A DNA stretch of 64,000 nt from the NCBI RefSeq assembly GCF_004348595.1, contig NZ_SMKD01000002.1:62001-126000 (forward strand). The letters are read 5' to 3'. A program made the position numbers and the translations under genes. This DNA is from Micromonospora sp. KC723 (GTDB lineage Bacteria > Actinomycetota > Actinomycetes > Mycobacteriales > Micromonosporaceae). A model generated the notes under the pieces. It had not been told where the DNA came from. It searched no databases and saw only the letters and a program-made list of their open reading frames with translations. Shown one piece after another: positions 1-9,148 of the stretch. Every line of letters begins with the position of its first letter. Position 1 is the stretch's first letter.

Positions 1-754
1 CCCGACGGATCGCGATCTCTACGGGTGAGTATGCGCTGTCGGCCCGCTCCAGTTCGTACGGTGCGGCTGGCATCAGCGGTGGTTGGGCCATGAAGCGGGG
101 CCGCGTTCCGTGGTGCGGTTGCGCCGCGTGCACCAGGAATGGGTGGCACAGGAAGACGTCGCCCGGAGATCCGGTGGCGAGGGCGAGCGGCCGGTGTTCG
201 GACGCCGCCACCAGGTCGGGCGCAAGGGCCAGTCCGCTCGCTCCGTCCTCCCCGTACTTCTCCAGCACTTTCGGCACGTCGAGGTGGGAGCCGACCCGGA
301 TCCGGGTCGGGGCGTCCTTCTCACCGACCTCACTGAACAGGAACAGCATCAGCAGTGCTCGGCCGCGGGAGCGCACATTGGTGAAGTACCAGCTCTCGCC
401 CTCCGGCAGATAGCTGCCCTCGATGTGCCAGCCCGCGTCGTCCGGCTCCTCTTCGTGTGGGAAGCGCAGCGGGAACGTGCCCAGCGAGTAGCGCGGCTCC
501 CAGCGTCCCGCGCCGACGAGCAGGTCGTACGCGTGATGGAGGAACGGGGAGTTTGGAGCGGCGGCGAACGGCCCCTGCGCCATGCCGGGCACCCAGTGCA
601 CGGGCCTCGTCCACGTCGCTGGATCGTCCGGGTCGCAGCCCGTCTCCCGCCACAGCAGCCGCGCGCAGTCCGCTGCCACGCGCGGCGCGACGGCGCCCTC
701 CAGCTTAACGAAGCCGTCGCGAAGGAAGCGGGATACCAAGGTCGTGTCAGACAT
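1..754 (-). CDS. Phytanoyl-CoA dioxygenase (PhyH) family protein, 3' end missing
   Basis: Reading starts at an ATG at 754 and stays open to the left edge, giving 251 residues without a stop, so the C-terminus lies outside the window. The protein looks like an Fe(II)/2-oxoglutarate-dependent PhyH-family hydroxylase. The HxE/D iron-binding pair is H110-I-E112 in DAGWHIEGSYLPEGESW, and the distal histidine with its downstream arginine is in the segment HPFLVHAAQPHHGTRPRF around residues 204-221. These are the family's facial-triad and 2-oxoglutarate positions. Substrate is unknown. No operon partner is visible upstream, where a divergent GyrI-like gene starts at 908. The family call is fairly secure; the specific reaction cannot be told. 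Confidence 0.85.
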   Translation of the reverse strand, partial: MSDTTLVSRFLRDGFVKLEGAVAPRVAADCARLLWRETGCDPDDPATWTRPVHWVPGMAQGPFAAAPNSPFLHHAYDLLVGAGRWEPRYSLGTFPLRFPHEEEPDDAGWHIEGSYLPEGESWYFTNVRSRGRALLMLFLFSEVGEKDAPTRIRVGSHLDVPKVLEKYGEDGASGLALAPDLVAASEHRPLALATGSPGDVFLCHPFLVHAAQPHHGTRPRFMAQPPLMPAAPYELERADSAYSPVEIAIRR

Positions 755-907
755 GCCCCCATCGTGCGGCGGCGCCGGTCTCGATCACCCGACATCTTCC
801 GCGCCGCTTCTGTCGGGTGCCCACCGGCGCGCTGCGACCAGGGTTGACGTCGGGCGGAGGCTTGATGATCCTCGGCACTCCGTCTGACCGTCGAAGGGAG
901 CGAACAC

Positions 908-1402
908 GTGGACACCCGCATCGTCGACCATCCCGAGTTCCGGCTCGTGGGGCACGCGGCCCGTGCCCGGCTGGTCCATGAAGGCATCAACCCGCACATC
1001 CAGCGGCACATCACCGCACTGCCGACGGAGGAGCACCTGCGCTTGAAGGCTCTCGGCAATACTGAGCCGAGCGGCCTGCTCGCGGTCAGCGACGACCTTG
1101 ACCCCGACTACGCCGAGGGCAGCGAGCTGACCTACCTTCACGGGGTCGCCGTGTCCCCGGGTACGCCGGTCCCCGGCGGTCTCGACATCATCGAAGTTCC
1201 GGCCGGCAGATGGGTGGTCATCCGGACCAGGGGGCCGCATCCACAGACCCCGCAAAAGGTTTGGGCCACGGCCGCAGCCGCGTGGTTCCCGTCCAACCCG
1301 TGGCGTCTGCGGCCGGGTCCGGAAATCGTCGCGGTGCATGAGCCTACGAACGACTTCAGCCCCGCGACCTGTGAACTCTGGCTGCCCGTCGAACCGGCGT
1401 AA
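908..1402 (+). CDS. GyrI-like / effector-binding domain protein
   Basis: The 164-residue product starts at a GTG preceded by GAAGGGAG, a good ribosome binding site. The C-terminal half has the hallmarks of the GyrI-like (AraC effector-binding) fold: an IIEVPAGRWVVIRTRGP strand pair around residues 94-110, and the closing ELWLPVEP strand seen in stand-alone members. No helix-turn-helix is present, so it is a stand-alone ligand-binding or sequestering protein rather than a regulator with its own DNA-binding domain. It is divergent from the PhyH gene with about 150 bases between, so the two may share a promoter region. Ligand unknown. Confidence 0.75.
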   Translation: MDTRIVDHPEFRLVGHAARARLVHEGINPHIQRHITALPTEEHLRLKALGNTEPSGLLAVSDDLDPDYAEGSELTYLHGVAVSPGTPVPGGLDIIEVPAGRWVVIRTRGPHPQTPQKVWATAAAAWFPSNPWRLRPGPEIVAVHEPTNDFSPATCELWLPVEPA

Positions 1403-1546
1403 CGATCTGGCGAGCATCCAGACAGCATCAGGGTCCAGCCCGGCGGCCAACAGGATGGCCCGGCCACGGCAACCGAGCGCGAATATCCGGATCTACCGCG
1501 ATGCGGGCGGGACTTGGTCCGCCACTACCCGCCCGCTGAGTCCCGG

Positions 1547-2005
1547 ATGGCGTCCATGAGCGATGAGGTACGACGCGCCGTGGTCGCAGCGCTGCAACGG
1601 CTTGCGGACAGCCCCAACTTTCGGGACCGCGCGGACGCCGGCCGCGCCCTGGCGAGCTTCGCGGATATGCCGGAAGCTCAGCAACCGCTGCAGCAGTTCC
1701 TACTCGACGTCGCCGACACGTTCGTCACCCGCGCCACCGCGGAAGCCTTACTCCGGAGGGAGGACGCAACCGGCCTGGCGGCAGTGGCGTCGGCCCTGAC
1801 CAGCGCCGATGACAACCATGCTGACTGGATCCACACCGCAGTCCGTGACGTATTCATGATCTACGCCGACAAACGGGACGCCGCAGTGCGGACGTGCGAC
1901 GCGATGATCGAGGGTCCTGATCTACCACTTCGCCGGGGAGTAGCCCAATTGCGCGACATGCTGATCGAGATCAACCCGGTTCTCCACCCTGTGGGCGAGA
2001 ACTGA
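1547..2005 (+). CDS. Small helical-repeat (HEAT-like) hypothetical protein
   Basis: About 150 residues, mostly alternating amphipathic helices (AAALQRLADSPNFRDRA, GRALASFADMPEAQQ), resembling HEAT/ARM-like repeats. The open frame extends to a GTG at 1514, but ATGs at 1547 and 1556 fit the start of the helical region better, and I cannot decide between them. No catalytic motif is visible and no function is proposed. The 145 bases upstream have no feature I recognise. The gene is followed by a degraded convergent gene at 2103. Confidence 0.55.
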   Translation: MASMSDEVRRAVVAALQRLADSPNFRDRADAGRALASFADMPEAQQPLQQFLLDVADTFVTRATAEALLRREDATGLAAVASALTSADDNHADWIHTAVRDVFMIYADKRDAAVRTCDAMIEGPDLPLRRGVAQLRDMLIEINPVLHPVGEN

Positions 2006-2102
2006 GCCGATCAAGATGGGCAGACGGCCCATCCGCATCTGCCGCAGATAGAGCACTACCGGGGTGATGAGCTCGACGGAGGTTGGCTGCGGAGCTCGGT
2101 GA

Positions 2103-2636
2103 TCAGTCTGCGCGGTCCAGCGTGACCGCGCTGTGAGAGGGGATGCTTGCCCACAGCGCTCGCAGTGTGGAGTAGTGCTGCACTTCCCACTCCGCTTCAC
2201 GGGGAGCCGGCCGAGATCGGCGAACGCGGGCGCGTCTGGGAACACCATGTCCAGGCTCACCTGCCAGTACTCTGGCTGGTACCAGTCGGTTTCGGTCCAG
2301 GCTCCGCACATCGACGGCGAACTGTCGGCTGAGGCTCAGGCTGGGGAGCTGGTCGTGCCAGCTGTACCGGCCCCGCTGAACAATGAAGCCGTCAGCGTCG
2401 CTGTCCGGCCCTGGTTCCAGGCCGTCGACTGGCTGGGCAAGAAACTCGCGGAACGCCTTCCACGCCGCCTCGACGTTGTCCACCCGGCCAGGAACCAGGC
2501 CGTGCCGGCGTAGCAGCCCGACCAGCTCTTCGCCGCGGCTGGCTGGCCATGAGCCTCGAGTCTGCGTCATCGACGCCATCGGCGGAGCACTCGCCCGCCG
2601 ACTACGTCCGCCGGCCCACGCTGCCAGCCGAGTCAC
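2103..2636 (-). pseudogene. Frame-disrupted hypothetical protein
   Basis: Coding-like sequence on the minus strand switches frame twice. The first part (GEELVGLLRRHGLVPGRVDN to QFAVD) is in one frame. The middle (CGAWTETDWYQPEYWQVSL to DLGRLP) is in the second frame, roughly 2215-2325. The end (REAEWEVQHYSTLRALWA) returns to the first frame and stops at 2103. The shifts are one extra base near 2312 and one missing base near 2200, so together they restore the frame and only about 40 residues are garbled. The product family is not recognised. The start is uncertain because the 5' end abuts an integrase remnant. Either decay or two sequencing errors would explain it. Confidence 0.55.
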
Positions 2637-2639
2637 CGA

Positions 2640-2912
2640 CCCACGGCCGGCGGATGAACCGGCACCCCGCCACCCGCCGACTCAAACACCTCGCCGCTAC
2701 CGCGAGGAATCCGAATACCGAGGACGCACCCCCACATACTGCGCCACACCTTCATGACCACCAGACTCGACGCCGACGTCAGCCTCCACGACACGCAGAT
2801 CGCCGCCCGCCACCCCGACCCGCGAACCACCATGCGCCACGACCGCGCCCGCAAAAACCTCGACCGACACCCCCACACATCCTCGCCGCCAATATGCCCC
2901 CCCGGAACATGA
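2640..2912 (+). pseudogene. Tyrosine recombinase (integrase) C-terminal remnant
   Basis: Two frames together give an integrase catalytic domain end. GRRMNRHPATRRLKHLAATA lies in one frame (about 2648-2706), then after a shift GIRIPRTHPHILRHTFMTT continues in the next, followed by IAARHPDPRTTMRHDRARKN and a stop at 2910-2912. The HxLRH box and the second conserved histidine region are recognisable. The residue expected to be the nucleophilic tyrosine (in the family's TTMRYDRAR) is histidine here. Loss of the N-terminal half, a frameshift and the Tyr-to-His change all point to a dead element. Adjacent genes are not co-directional with it. Confidence 0.75.
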
Positions 2913-2958
2913 TCAGCCGCTCACGGCTTCGCCGATGAGGGGACGTGGTGATCGTTGC

Positions 2959-4005
2959 TCAGGCGGTGTTCGCAAGCGGCGAAGGGTTGAGCCTGGCGAA
3001 GCCTTCCTGCCGCTGGTAAGGGAAGTACGGGTAAGGCGCGGTGCGGGTGCTGGCAGTGTCGAGCCGGGCTGCCTGTTCGGGTGTGAGTGACCAGCCGACA
3101 GCGTCGATGTTCTGCCGCAGTTGTGCCTCGTTGCGAGCGCCGATGATGACGGTGGCTACCGTGGGCCGTCGTAGTAGCCAGTTGACCGCGATTTGTGGCA
3201 CTGCCCGGCCGGTCTCGCGGGACAGGTCTTGGAGGACGTCGACGACGCGGAACAGGTGCTCGTCGTCGACCGGCGGGCCGTAGGCGGCGGTGGCGTGCAG
3301 TCGGCTCGTGGGGGGTGGCGGTGTGTCGCGGCTGATCTTGCCGGTGAGTCGTCCCCAGCCCAGTGGGCTCCACACCACGGCTCCGACGCCTTGGTCGAGT
3401 CCCAGGGGCAGCAGTTCCCACTCGTAGTCCCGACCAACGAGCGAGTAGTAGACCTGGTGTGCCACGTACCGGCGGCGGTGGTCCCGGTCGGCTGCGGCGA
3501 GGGACTTCATGAGCTGCCAGCCGGCGAAGTTGGAGACGCCGAGATAGCGGATCTTCCCGTCTCGTACCAGGTCGTCCAGGGTCGCTACGACCTCTTCGAC
3601 GGGTGTTCCGGCGTCGAAGGCATGTAGCTGAAACAGGTCGATGTAGTCGGTACCGAGTCGACGAAGAGCCGCCTCGACTGATCGGATGAGTCGCGCCCGT
3701 GAGGTTCCCGCGTCGTTGGGTCCGTCGCCGGTCGGCAGGCCGCTCTTGGTCGAGATCATGACGGCGTCGCGTCGGCCTTTGATCGCCTGTCCCAACACCT
3801 CCTCGGAGGCGCCGTCGGAGTACACGTCTGCGGTGTCGAACATGCTTATCCCGGCGTCCAGGCAGATGTCCACGAGGCGTCTTGCCTCGCGCGCGTCCGT
3901 GTTGCCCCAGGCGCCGAAGAGCGGTCCGGAACCGCCGAAGGTGCCGGCGCCGAAGCTGAGGACGGGCACGGTGAGCCCGGAGGCTCCAAGTCGTCGGTAC
4001 TCCAT
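2959..4005 (-). CDS. Aldo/keto reductase
   Basis: The 348-residue protein has the AKR TIM-barrel pattern. The catalytic tetrad is visible as D57 and Y62 in FDTADVYSDG, K87 in MISTKSG, and H128 in DLFQLHAF. NADPH-binding features include YLGVSNFAGWQ and, near the end, TVATVIIGARNEAQLRQN, typical of family 11/12-like bacterial AKRs. It probably reduces aldehydes or ketones; the substrate is unknown. It starts at ATG 4005, only 91 bases from the divergent TetR gene. That intergenic stretch holds three related operator-like boxes, so control by the TetR protein is likely. Confidence 0.92.
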   Translation of the reverse strand: MEYRRLGASGLTVPVLSFGAGTFGGSGPLFGAWGNTDAREARRLVDICLDAGISMFDTADVYSDGASEEVLGQAIKGRRDAVMISTKSGLPTGDGPNDAGTSRARLIRSVEAALRRLGTDYIDLFQLHAFDAGTPVEEVVATLDDLVRDGKIRYLGVSNFAGWQLMKSLAAADRDHRRRYVAHQVYYSLVGRDYEWELLPLGLDQGVGAVVWSPLGWGRLTGKISRDTPPPPTSRLHATAAYGPPVDDEHLFRVVDVLQDLSRETGRAVPQIAVNWLLRRPTVATVIIGARNEAQLRQNIDAVGWSLTPEQAARLDTASTRTAPYPYFPYQRQEGFARLNPSPLANTA

Positions 4006-4019
4006 GATGACAACCTTCC

Positions 4020-4086
4020 GTTAAGGGAACCGCAGTTCCGTTAATGCATCAGCTACGCTAGCAGCCATCCGCAGTTAAGGGAACTG
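4020..4086. promoter_or_regulatory. Three related TetR operator-like boxes
   Basis: The 11-mer GTTAAGGGAAC occurs twice as a direct repeat, at 4020-4030 and 4074-4084. A third copy with one mismatch lies inverted at 4033-4044 (CAGTTCCGTTAA). The right-hand copy sits inside a perfect CAGTT-5-AACTG inverted repeat at 4072-4086, just upstream of the tetR start at 4097. The left pair forms GGAAC-4-GTTCC and covers the start-proximal region of the reductase. This arrangement suits a TetR dimer repressing both genes. The assignment to this regulator is inferred from position. Confidence 0.65.
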
Positions 4087-4096
4087 GAGACCCGTT

Positions 4097-4708
4097 ATGG
4101 TCGTCGGTGTGATCCGACCCGGAGGACGGACCGCCCGGGTCCGCGCCGCCGTGCTGCGAGCTGCCGGTGACGCACTCGTCGAGCACGGCTTCGACCGCCT
4201 CGACCTCACCGACGTGGCGCGCCGCGCCGAGGTGGGCAAGACAACCGTCTACCGCCGCTGGGGTACGGCAGCCGGCCTCGTCGCCGACCTGCTGACGGAC
4301 ATGGCCGAGCAGTCACTGCCGCGGACCGACACCGGATCGCTGATCGAGGACCTGCGCGCCAATGCCCGGCTCGTGCAGCGCACCCTGGTCGACCCGCGTC
4401 AGGGTGCACTGTTCCGGGCGGTCATCGTCGCCGCGACCTGCGACCCCCGCGCCGCCGAGGCTCTCCATCGCTTCTACGCCGTCCGGATCGCCGAATGGGT
4501 CCCCTGCGTGGAGCAGGCTGTGCGGCGGGGGGAACTGCCTTCGGGCACAGACGCGGCCGAGGTGATCCGCGCCGTCTCGGCACCGCTCTACTACCGCCTG
4601 CTCGTCAGCGGAGACCCTATCGACAGGGCCACGGCAGACCGGGCCGCCGAGGCGGCAGCGGCGGCCGCCCGCGCCGGCGTCTACACGCCCACGAGCGGCC
4701 CCAACTGA
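4097..4708 (+). CDS. TetR family transcriptional regulator
   Basis: 203 residues. The N-terminal helix-turn-helix is clear: AAVLRAAGDALVEHGFDRL is helix 1, and DVARRAEVGKTTVYRRWG (about residues 38-55) is the recognition unit. The C-terminal ligand domain resembles the TetR_C_11-like group (QGALFRAVIVAATCDPRAAEAL). The gene is divergent from the aldo/keto reductase and has operator-like repeats in front of it, one overlapping the ribosome binding site, so autoregulation is likely. Ligand unknown. Confidence 0.92.
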   Translation: MVVGVIRPGGRTARVRAAVLRAAGDALVEHGFDRLDLTDVARRAEVGKTTVYRRWGTAAGLVADLLTDMAEQSLPRTDTGSLIEDLRANARLVQRTLVDPRQGALFRAVIVAATCDPRAAEALHRFYAVRIAEWVPCVEQAVRRGELPSGTDAAEVIRAVSAPLYYRLLVSGDPIDRATADRAAEAAAAAARAGVYTPTSGPN

Positions 4709-5484
4709 CGACACCACCCATCCGGGGCGCCAAGAGGCCGCGGCGTGGCTGGCCATGCCGGGGCTCCCGAGTGTGTCAGTCGCCGACCTGAGCGTCTTTC
4801 CCGACCTCGACGTCCCGCCCATCTCACCGGCTCCGCAACCTCTGCACCCCGACGCTTCTCTCGCGTGCCGGGGGGTTGTACGGGGATTAGTTGATCTTGT
4901 TGTAGTGCCGTTAGGCATGGTGAAGGAATCCTCTGCTGGGTGGAGGTGGGTTTGTGGTCGTGAGGCCGTGGAGGTTCGGACCATGGCCGTGGTCGGCCCA
5001 GGCACGCGTCTGGGAGTTCCGCGATTTGCGGCGGGTGACGGGCAGGGCGGACGCGCGGAGTGACGGGCGGTTCCGGCTCTCCTTGACCGCGTTTGTCACC
5101 AGCGCGTCGGGTTTCATCGCTGGCGCTGCCGTCGCCGTGCTGCGCGAGTGCGTGGACGGGCCAGCCGCGTTATCGCTGGTGCGCAGCGTCGGGGTCCGCC
5201 GGATTGAGAGCGGTCTGCCTTGCGCGTCACCGCGAGCAGTGCCGGTTCGGCCAGTGATGTTCTGCCGGTCCGCTCGGCCACGGCCCGGCCGCCAGGTCGC
5301 GGCGGGCTGCTCGGCGATGGTGGGTGTGTTTGTGACCGTCGGGCTCAACCTCGCCGCCGAGCTACAGCTACGGCGAGGGCTCCGCGTGCCACCCCACGGC
5401 TGTGCAGTGATCTGTCTCACGCATGTCACAGCGATCGGACATGCGGTGTCTTGTGCCCGAACCCCTGGAGACGGAGGAGGCACT
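4709..5484. other. 776-base stretch without a convincing gene
   Basis: Open frames run through this stretch on both strands, but none has a recognisable family, a good start, or protein-like composition. They are rich in Arg, Pro and Ser, as shadow frames usually are. Just before 5485 there is a strong GGAGGAGGC ribosome binding site for the next gene. The stretch could hold eroded sequence, but I recognise nothing in it. Confidence 0.5.
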
Positions 5485-6672
5485 ATGACCGGGAACATCG
5501 ATGTAGTCGTGATCGGCGGTGGATACGCCGGCGTCATTGCCGCTAATCGCCTGACACAGCGCGACGACGTGGCGGTGACGCTGATCAACCCGCGTCCGAC
5601 CTTCGTCGAGCGGATTCGCCTGCACCAACTGGTGGGTGGGTCCGACGACGCGGTGATCGACTTCCAGGAGATCCTGGCCGACGGCGTCCGGCTGATGGTC
5701 GACACCGTAACCCGGATCGACGCGGCCGAGCGCCGCGTGACGTTGGCGACCGGCGGCACGGTTGGCTACGACTACCTGATCTACGCGGTGGGCAGTGGCA
5801 GCGCCGACCCGCAAGTGCCTGGAGCGGCCGATTTCGCCTACCCGACCGCCAGCCTGGAGGAAGCGCAGCGGCTGCGGTCCGTCCTCGACGCCGCACCCGC
5901 AACGGCCTTGGTGACGGTGGTCGGTGGCGGTCCGCTCGGCATCGAGACGGCCGCCGAGCTCGCGGAGCTGGGCCGGACCGTGACCCTGGTCTGCGGCGAG
6001 CAGCTCGGCCCGTACCTGCACCCACGGGGCCGACGCTCGGTGGCCAAGGGGTTGTCCAAGCTCGGTGTAACCGTGCTCGAGGGCCCCGGCGCGAAGGTGA
6101 CCGGTGTGACACGCGATGCCGTGCGACTCAGTAACGGCCGGAAACTGCCGAGTACGGTGACGATCTGGACCGCCGGCTTCGGCGTGCCGGACCTGGCCGC
6201 GCGCAGCGGGCTGAGCACCGACGCCGTGGGCCGCCTGCTCACAGACGAGACATTGACCAGCGTGGACGACGAGCGCATCGTCGCGACCGGAGATGCGGCG
6301 GCCCCTTCGGACCTGCCGTTGCGGATGAGCTGCCAGGCCGCGCTTCCTCTGGGCTCGCACGCCGCCGACACAGTGCTCAGCCGGATGGCGGGTGAGCAAC
6401 CCGCGGATTTCCGCAAGGGGATCGCCGCGATGTGCGTCAGTTTGGGTCGTCGGGCCGGTGTCTTCCAGTTCGCCCATCGGGACGACACTGCGATGAGACT
6501 TCACTTGAGAGGCCGACTTGGCGCGAAGATCAAGGAAGCCGCTTGCACGAGCCCCGTCAAGCAGTTGGTGGACGAGGCGCGCAATCCCGGTTCGCACACC
6601 TGGCCGGTCAACGATGCCAAGCGCCGGCAGCGGCTCCAGGCCAAACGCGACGAGGAGCCGGCCACCCGCTGA
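5485..6672 (+). CDS. FAD-dependent NAD(P)H oxidoreductase (NDH-2 / ferredoxin-reductase-like)
   Basis: 395 residues from ATG 5485, chosen because GGAGGAGG lies 7 bases upstream. The open frame extends further upstream without meaning. The N-terminal FAD-binding GGGYAG is at about residues 11-16, a second dinucleotide fold VTVVGGGPLGIETAAE lies near residues 150-165, and a late ATGDAAAP closes the FAD site. These mark the pyridine nucleotide-disulphide/NDH-2-like family. Genes of this type often sit beside SigJ-like ECF sigma genes in actinobacteria, as here, where a broken sigma gene follows at 6902. It is probably a soluble or membrane-associated NAD(P)H dehydrogenase; the electron acceptor is unknown. 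Confidence 0.88.
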   Translation: MTGNIDVVVIGGGYAGVIAANRLTQRDDVAVTLINPRPTFVERIRLHQLVGGSDDAVIDFQEILADGVRLMVDTVTRIDAAERRVTLATGGTVGYDYLIYAVGSGSADPQVPGAADFAYPTASLEEAQRLRSVLDAAPATALVTVVGGGPLGIETAAELAELGRTVTLVCGEQLGPYLHPRGRRSVAKGLSKLGVTVLEGPGAKVTGVTRDAVRLSNGRKLPSTVTIWTAGFGVPDLAARSGLSTDAVGRLLTDETLTSVDDERIVATGDAAAPSDLPLRMSCQAALPLGSHAADTVLSRMAGEQPADFRKGIAAMCVSLGRRAGVFQFAHRDDTAMRLHLRGRLGAKIKEAACTSPVKQLVDEARNPGSHTWPVNDAKRRQRLQAKRDEEPATR

Positions 6673-6901
6673 GCGCGCAGCCTGCGCCACGTATCGGTAG
6701 TCGATCCGGTCGGCTATGGGCAACCCGGACTGGATGTCACGCTGCGACATCGTCGCCGGGGGCGCCGCCGAAGGCATGCGTTCATCGCCGGTCCTCTGAG
6801 CAACGGATCGCGGACAGCTTGGCGCAATTGGCCCCTGCTGTGTGTGCACGCGTCGACATTTCGGCCAACCATGGCCGGCCGCGAAGGAGAAGGGTCGAAA
6901 T

Positions 6902-7797
6902 ATGAGCGACCACGCCGTTGACCCGGCGACCGAGACGTTCCTCGCCCACCGCAACCTACTGTTCACCGTCGCCTACGAGATGCTCGGATCGGCGGCTGAT
7001 GCTGAAGACGTCCTGCAGGAAACCTGGCTGCGGTGGGTCAAGGTCGACCTGGGGCCGGTGCGCGACCAGCGCGCCTACCTGGTCCGGATCACGACCCGAC
7101 AGTCGCTCAACCGGCTACGCACCATGAAGCCTCGTAGGGAGGCCTATGTCGGCCAATGGCTGCCCGAGCCGCTGCTCACCGCTCCGGACGTGGCCGACGA
7201 CATCGAGCTCGCCGAGAGCATGTCGAGGCGCTCATGCTCGTCCTCGAAACACTGTCGCCAACCGAACGCGCCGTCTTCGTCCTGCGCGAAGCCTTCGACG
7301 TCAGCTACGACGAGATCGCCGCCGCCATCGGCAAGAGCCCCGCGGCCGTCCGCCAGATCGCCCACCGCGCCCGCCGGCACGTCGACGCCCGCCGCCCCCG
7401 CCAGACGGTCTCCCCCAGAGAGACCCAGGCAGCTCTGGAGTCGCTCCAACGCGCGCTGCAAACCAGGGACCTGCAAGGCCTCCTCGACGTGCTCGCCCCT
7501 GAGGTCGTCATGGTCGGCGACGGCGGCGGAATCAAGCAGGCCGCACTGCGGCCGGTCATCGGCGCCGAGAAAGTAGTCCGCATGATCCTCGGCGGCGTCG
7601 CCAAGGTCGAGGCCACGATCACGACTGAACCCATCGTGGTCAACGGCAATCCAGCACTCATCCTGCGTCTGGACGGCGAGATCGACGGCGTCATCGCGAT
7701 CCGTGTCGAGCAGGCCCGCATCACCGGCCTCTACTACGTCCGCAACCCGGAGAAACTGGCCCACATCAAATCCGAAACCCCACTCACCCTGGGATGA
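6902..7797 (+). pseudogene. SigJ-type ECF RNA polymerase sigma factor, frameshifted
   Basis: ATG 6902 follows GAAGGAGAAGG. The first frame encodes sigma region 2 (FLAHRNLLFTVAYEMLGSA, then DAEDVLQETWLRW). Around 7220-7226 a base is missing, and region 4 (ERAVFVLREAFDVSYDEIAA, then HRARRHVDARR) plus a C-terminal SnoaL-like domain continue in another frame to a stop at 7795-7797. Joined, the product would be about 298 residues, the usual length for SigJ-like ECF41 sigma factors, whose C-terminal domain modulates activity. As written, the protein would be truncated after region 2. It follows the flavin oxidoreductase and precedes an epimerase remnant. Confidence 0.8.
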
Positions 7798-8224
7798 ACA
7801 CCGACGACCGAACAGCAACCTGGACCAGACACAGCGCCGAAGTACCACACCGGGCCGACGCTGTGCCCATCCGGTGGCCGACCAGGTTCCCCTTCATCGA
7901 AGTCCCCGTAGGGACTGGCAAACCCACGGTTTATCGGCGCCTGCGTCATCAGGTGCGCTCCCCCGGCGGTGGGCATCGACGTAACGCTCCAATCGCCTCG
8001 CCACCGTCATGCGATCTTGGCAGCGCGGAGCAACTGAGCGAAGGCATCTGCTCATCGATGAGGCGCGAACCGCGCGTCCCGTCACCACGGTCAGCAAACA
8101 CGTCATCGCCGACGCCGTGCGGATCCTCCCCGATAGCGCGCCGTGCGGGAGCTGGGCTACTGCCCGTCCAGGGGGTGCCCGGCTGTCTCGTCTGTAGTCA
8201 GTTAACCCAACGAACGGAAATGTC
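7798..8224. other. 427-base stretch, no supported gene
   Basis: An open frame at 7794-8228 is Arg/Pro/Ser-rich. It contains a short GKPTVYRRLRHQV piece that faintly resembles the end of a TetR helix-turn-helix, but nothing before or after it fits. The last bases carry a possible ribosome binding site (GAACGGAA) for the epimerase remnant at 8225. Confidence 0.4.
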
Positions 8225-8923
8225 ATGAAAATCTTTGTTGCCGGCGCGTCCGGCGCGATCGGTAGCACCTCGTTCTCCAGCTCGTGGCGCGCGGCCACGA
8301 GGTGGTTGGCACGACCCGCTCCGCGGGGAAGATCGGCGCGTTGCGTGCGCTCGGCGCGCAGTTGGTCGTGGTCGACGTGCTCGACCCTGAGGCGGTGGCC
8401 GACGCCGTGGCCAAGGCCGAGCCCGAGGTAGTCGTCCACCAGCTCACCGCGATCGGCGGACGGCCGACCTTTCGAGGAGTCAAGCGGATGGCGGCGGCCA
8501 CCAACCGGCTGCGCACCGAAGGCACCGACCACCTGTTGGCCGCCGCGTACGCCGTGGGCGTGCGCACGTTCGTGGCGCAGAGCAACGCAACGCCGTCTGG
8601 GTGGAACGGACCGGCGGGCCGGTCACCGACGAGAACGGCCGGCTCGAGCCGAACCCGCCCAAGGACGCCGAGCCGTTAGTAGCCGCACTACGCCACCTGG
8701 AGAACGTGGTTACCCGCATCAGCTGGGCCGACGGCATCGCGATTCGCTACGGCAACTTCTACGGCCAGGGACCGGCGTCGAGACCGCGCCAGGTGCTGTC
8801 ATGGCCGAGATGATCCGCAAGCGAATGATCCCGATCATCGGCGACGGTGGCGGGATGACGTCCTGGGTGCACATCACCGATGCCGCCTCGGCCACGTGCG
8901 GCGACCTGCCTTATCCCTGCTGA
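8225..8923 (+). pseudogene. NAD-dependent epimerase/dehydratase, multiply frameshifted and truncated
   Basis: ATG 8225 opens MKIFVAGASGAIG, the Rossmann GxxGxxG start. The frame is lost at about 8265 and resumes as MARGHEVVGTTRSAGKIGAL (8284 on), then shifts again near 8600 into VTDENGRLEPNPPKDAEP. A third shift near 8790 leads to MAEMIRKRMIPIIGDGGGMT with WVHITDAASAT, and reading ends at 8921-8923. The last 80-100 residues expected for this family are missing. At least three shifts and a truncation make this a pseudogene. Together with the flavin oxidoreductase and sigma gene it looks like a decayed SigJ-associated locus. Confidence 0.8.
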
Positions 8924-9148
8924 TGTGGCGTCCGCGCACCGCCCCGCGTCGCATACCATGGCCCTTGACCTGCAGGCGAGACGACTGTGGACCTCAGCTG
9001 CGGCAACGGCACCCCCGCGGAGCTACGCCGCCGCGAGCGGACCGGATGGGCAGCAATCTTGATTGATCGCTGTGGTGTGACGCTTCGCGGGCCATCGCTG
9101 GCCCTGGTCGCCGGCGCATCGAGTACACCGGACCGATGGGATGAAACG

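Noticed and set aside
4911-5759. 282-codon minus-strand open frame before the flavin oxidoreductase
   Set aside because: Ser/Thr/Arg/Pro-rich with no domain, and it overlaps the start and promoter of a well-supported gene.
5368-6966. 532-codon minus-strand open frame over the flavin oxidoreductase
   Set aside because: It is a high-GC shadow frame (Arg/Gly/His-rich, no family motif) antisense to a gene with clear FAD and NAD motifs.
7880-7970. Possible TetR remnant (GKPTVYRRLRHQV)
   Set aside because: Only 12 residues resemble a TetR recognition helix, with nothing TetR-like before or after.
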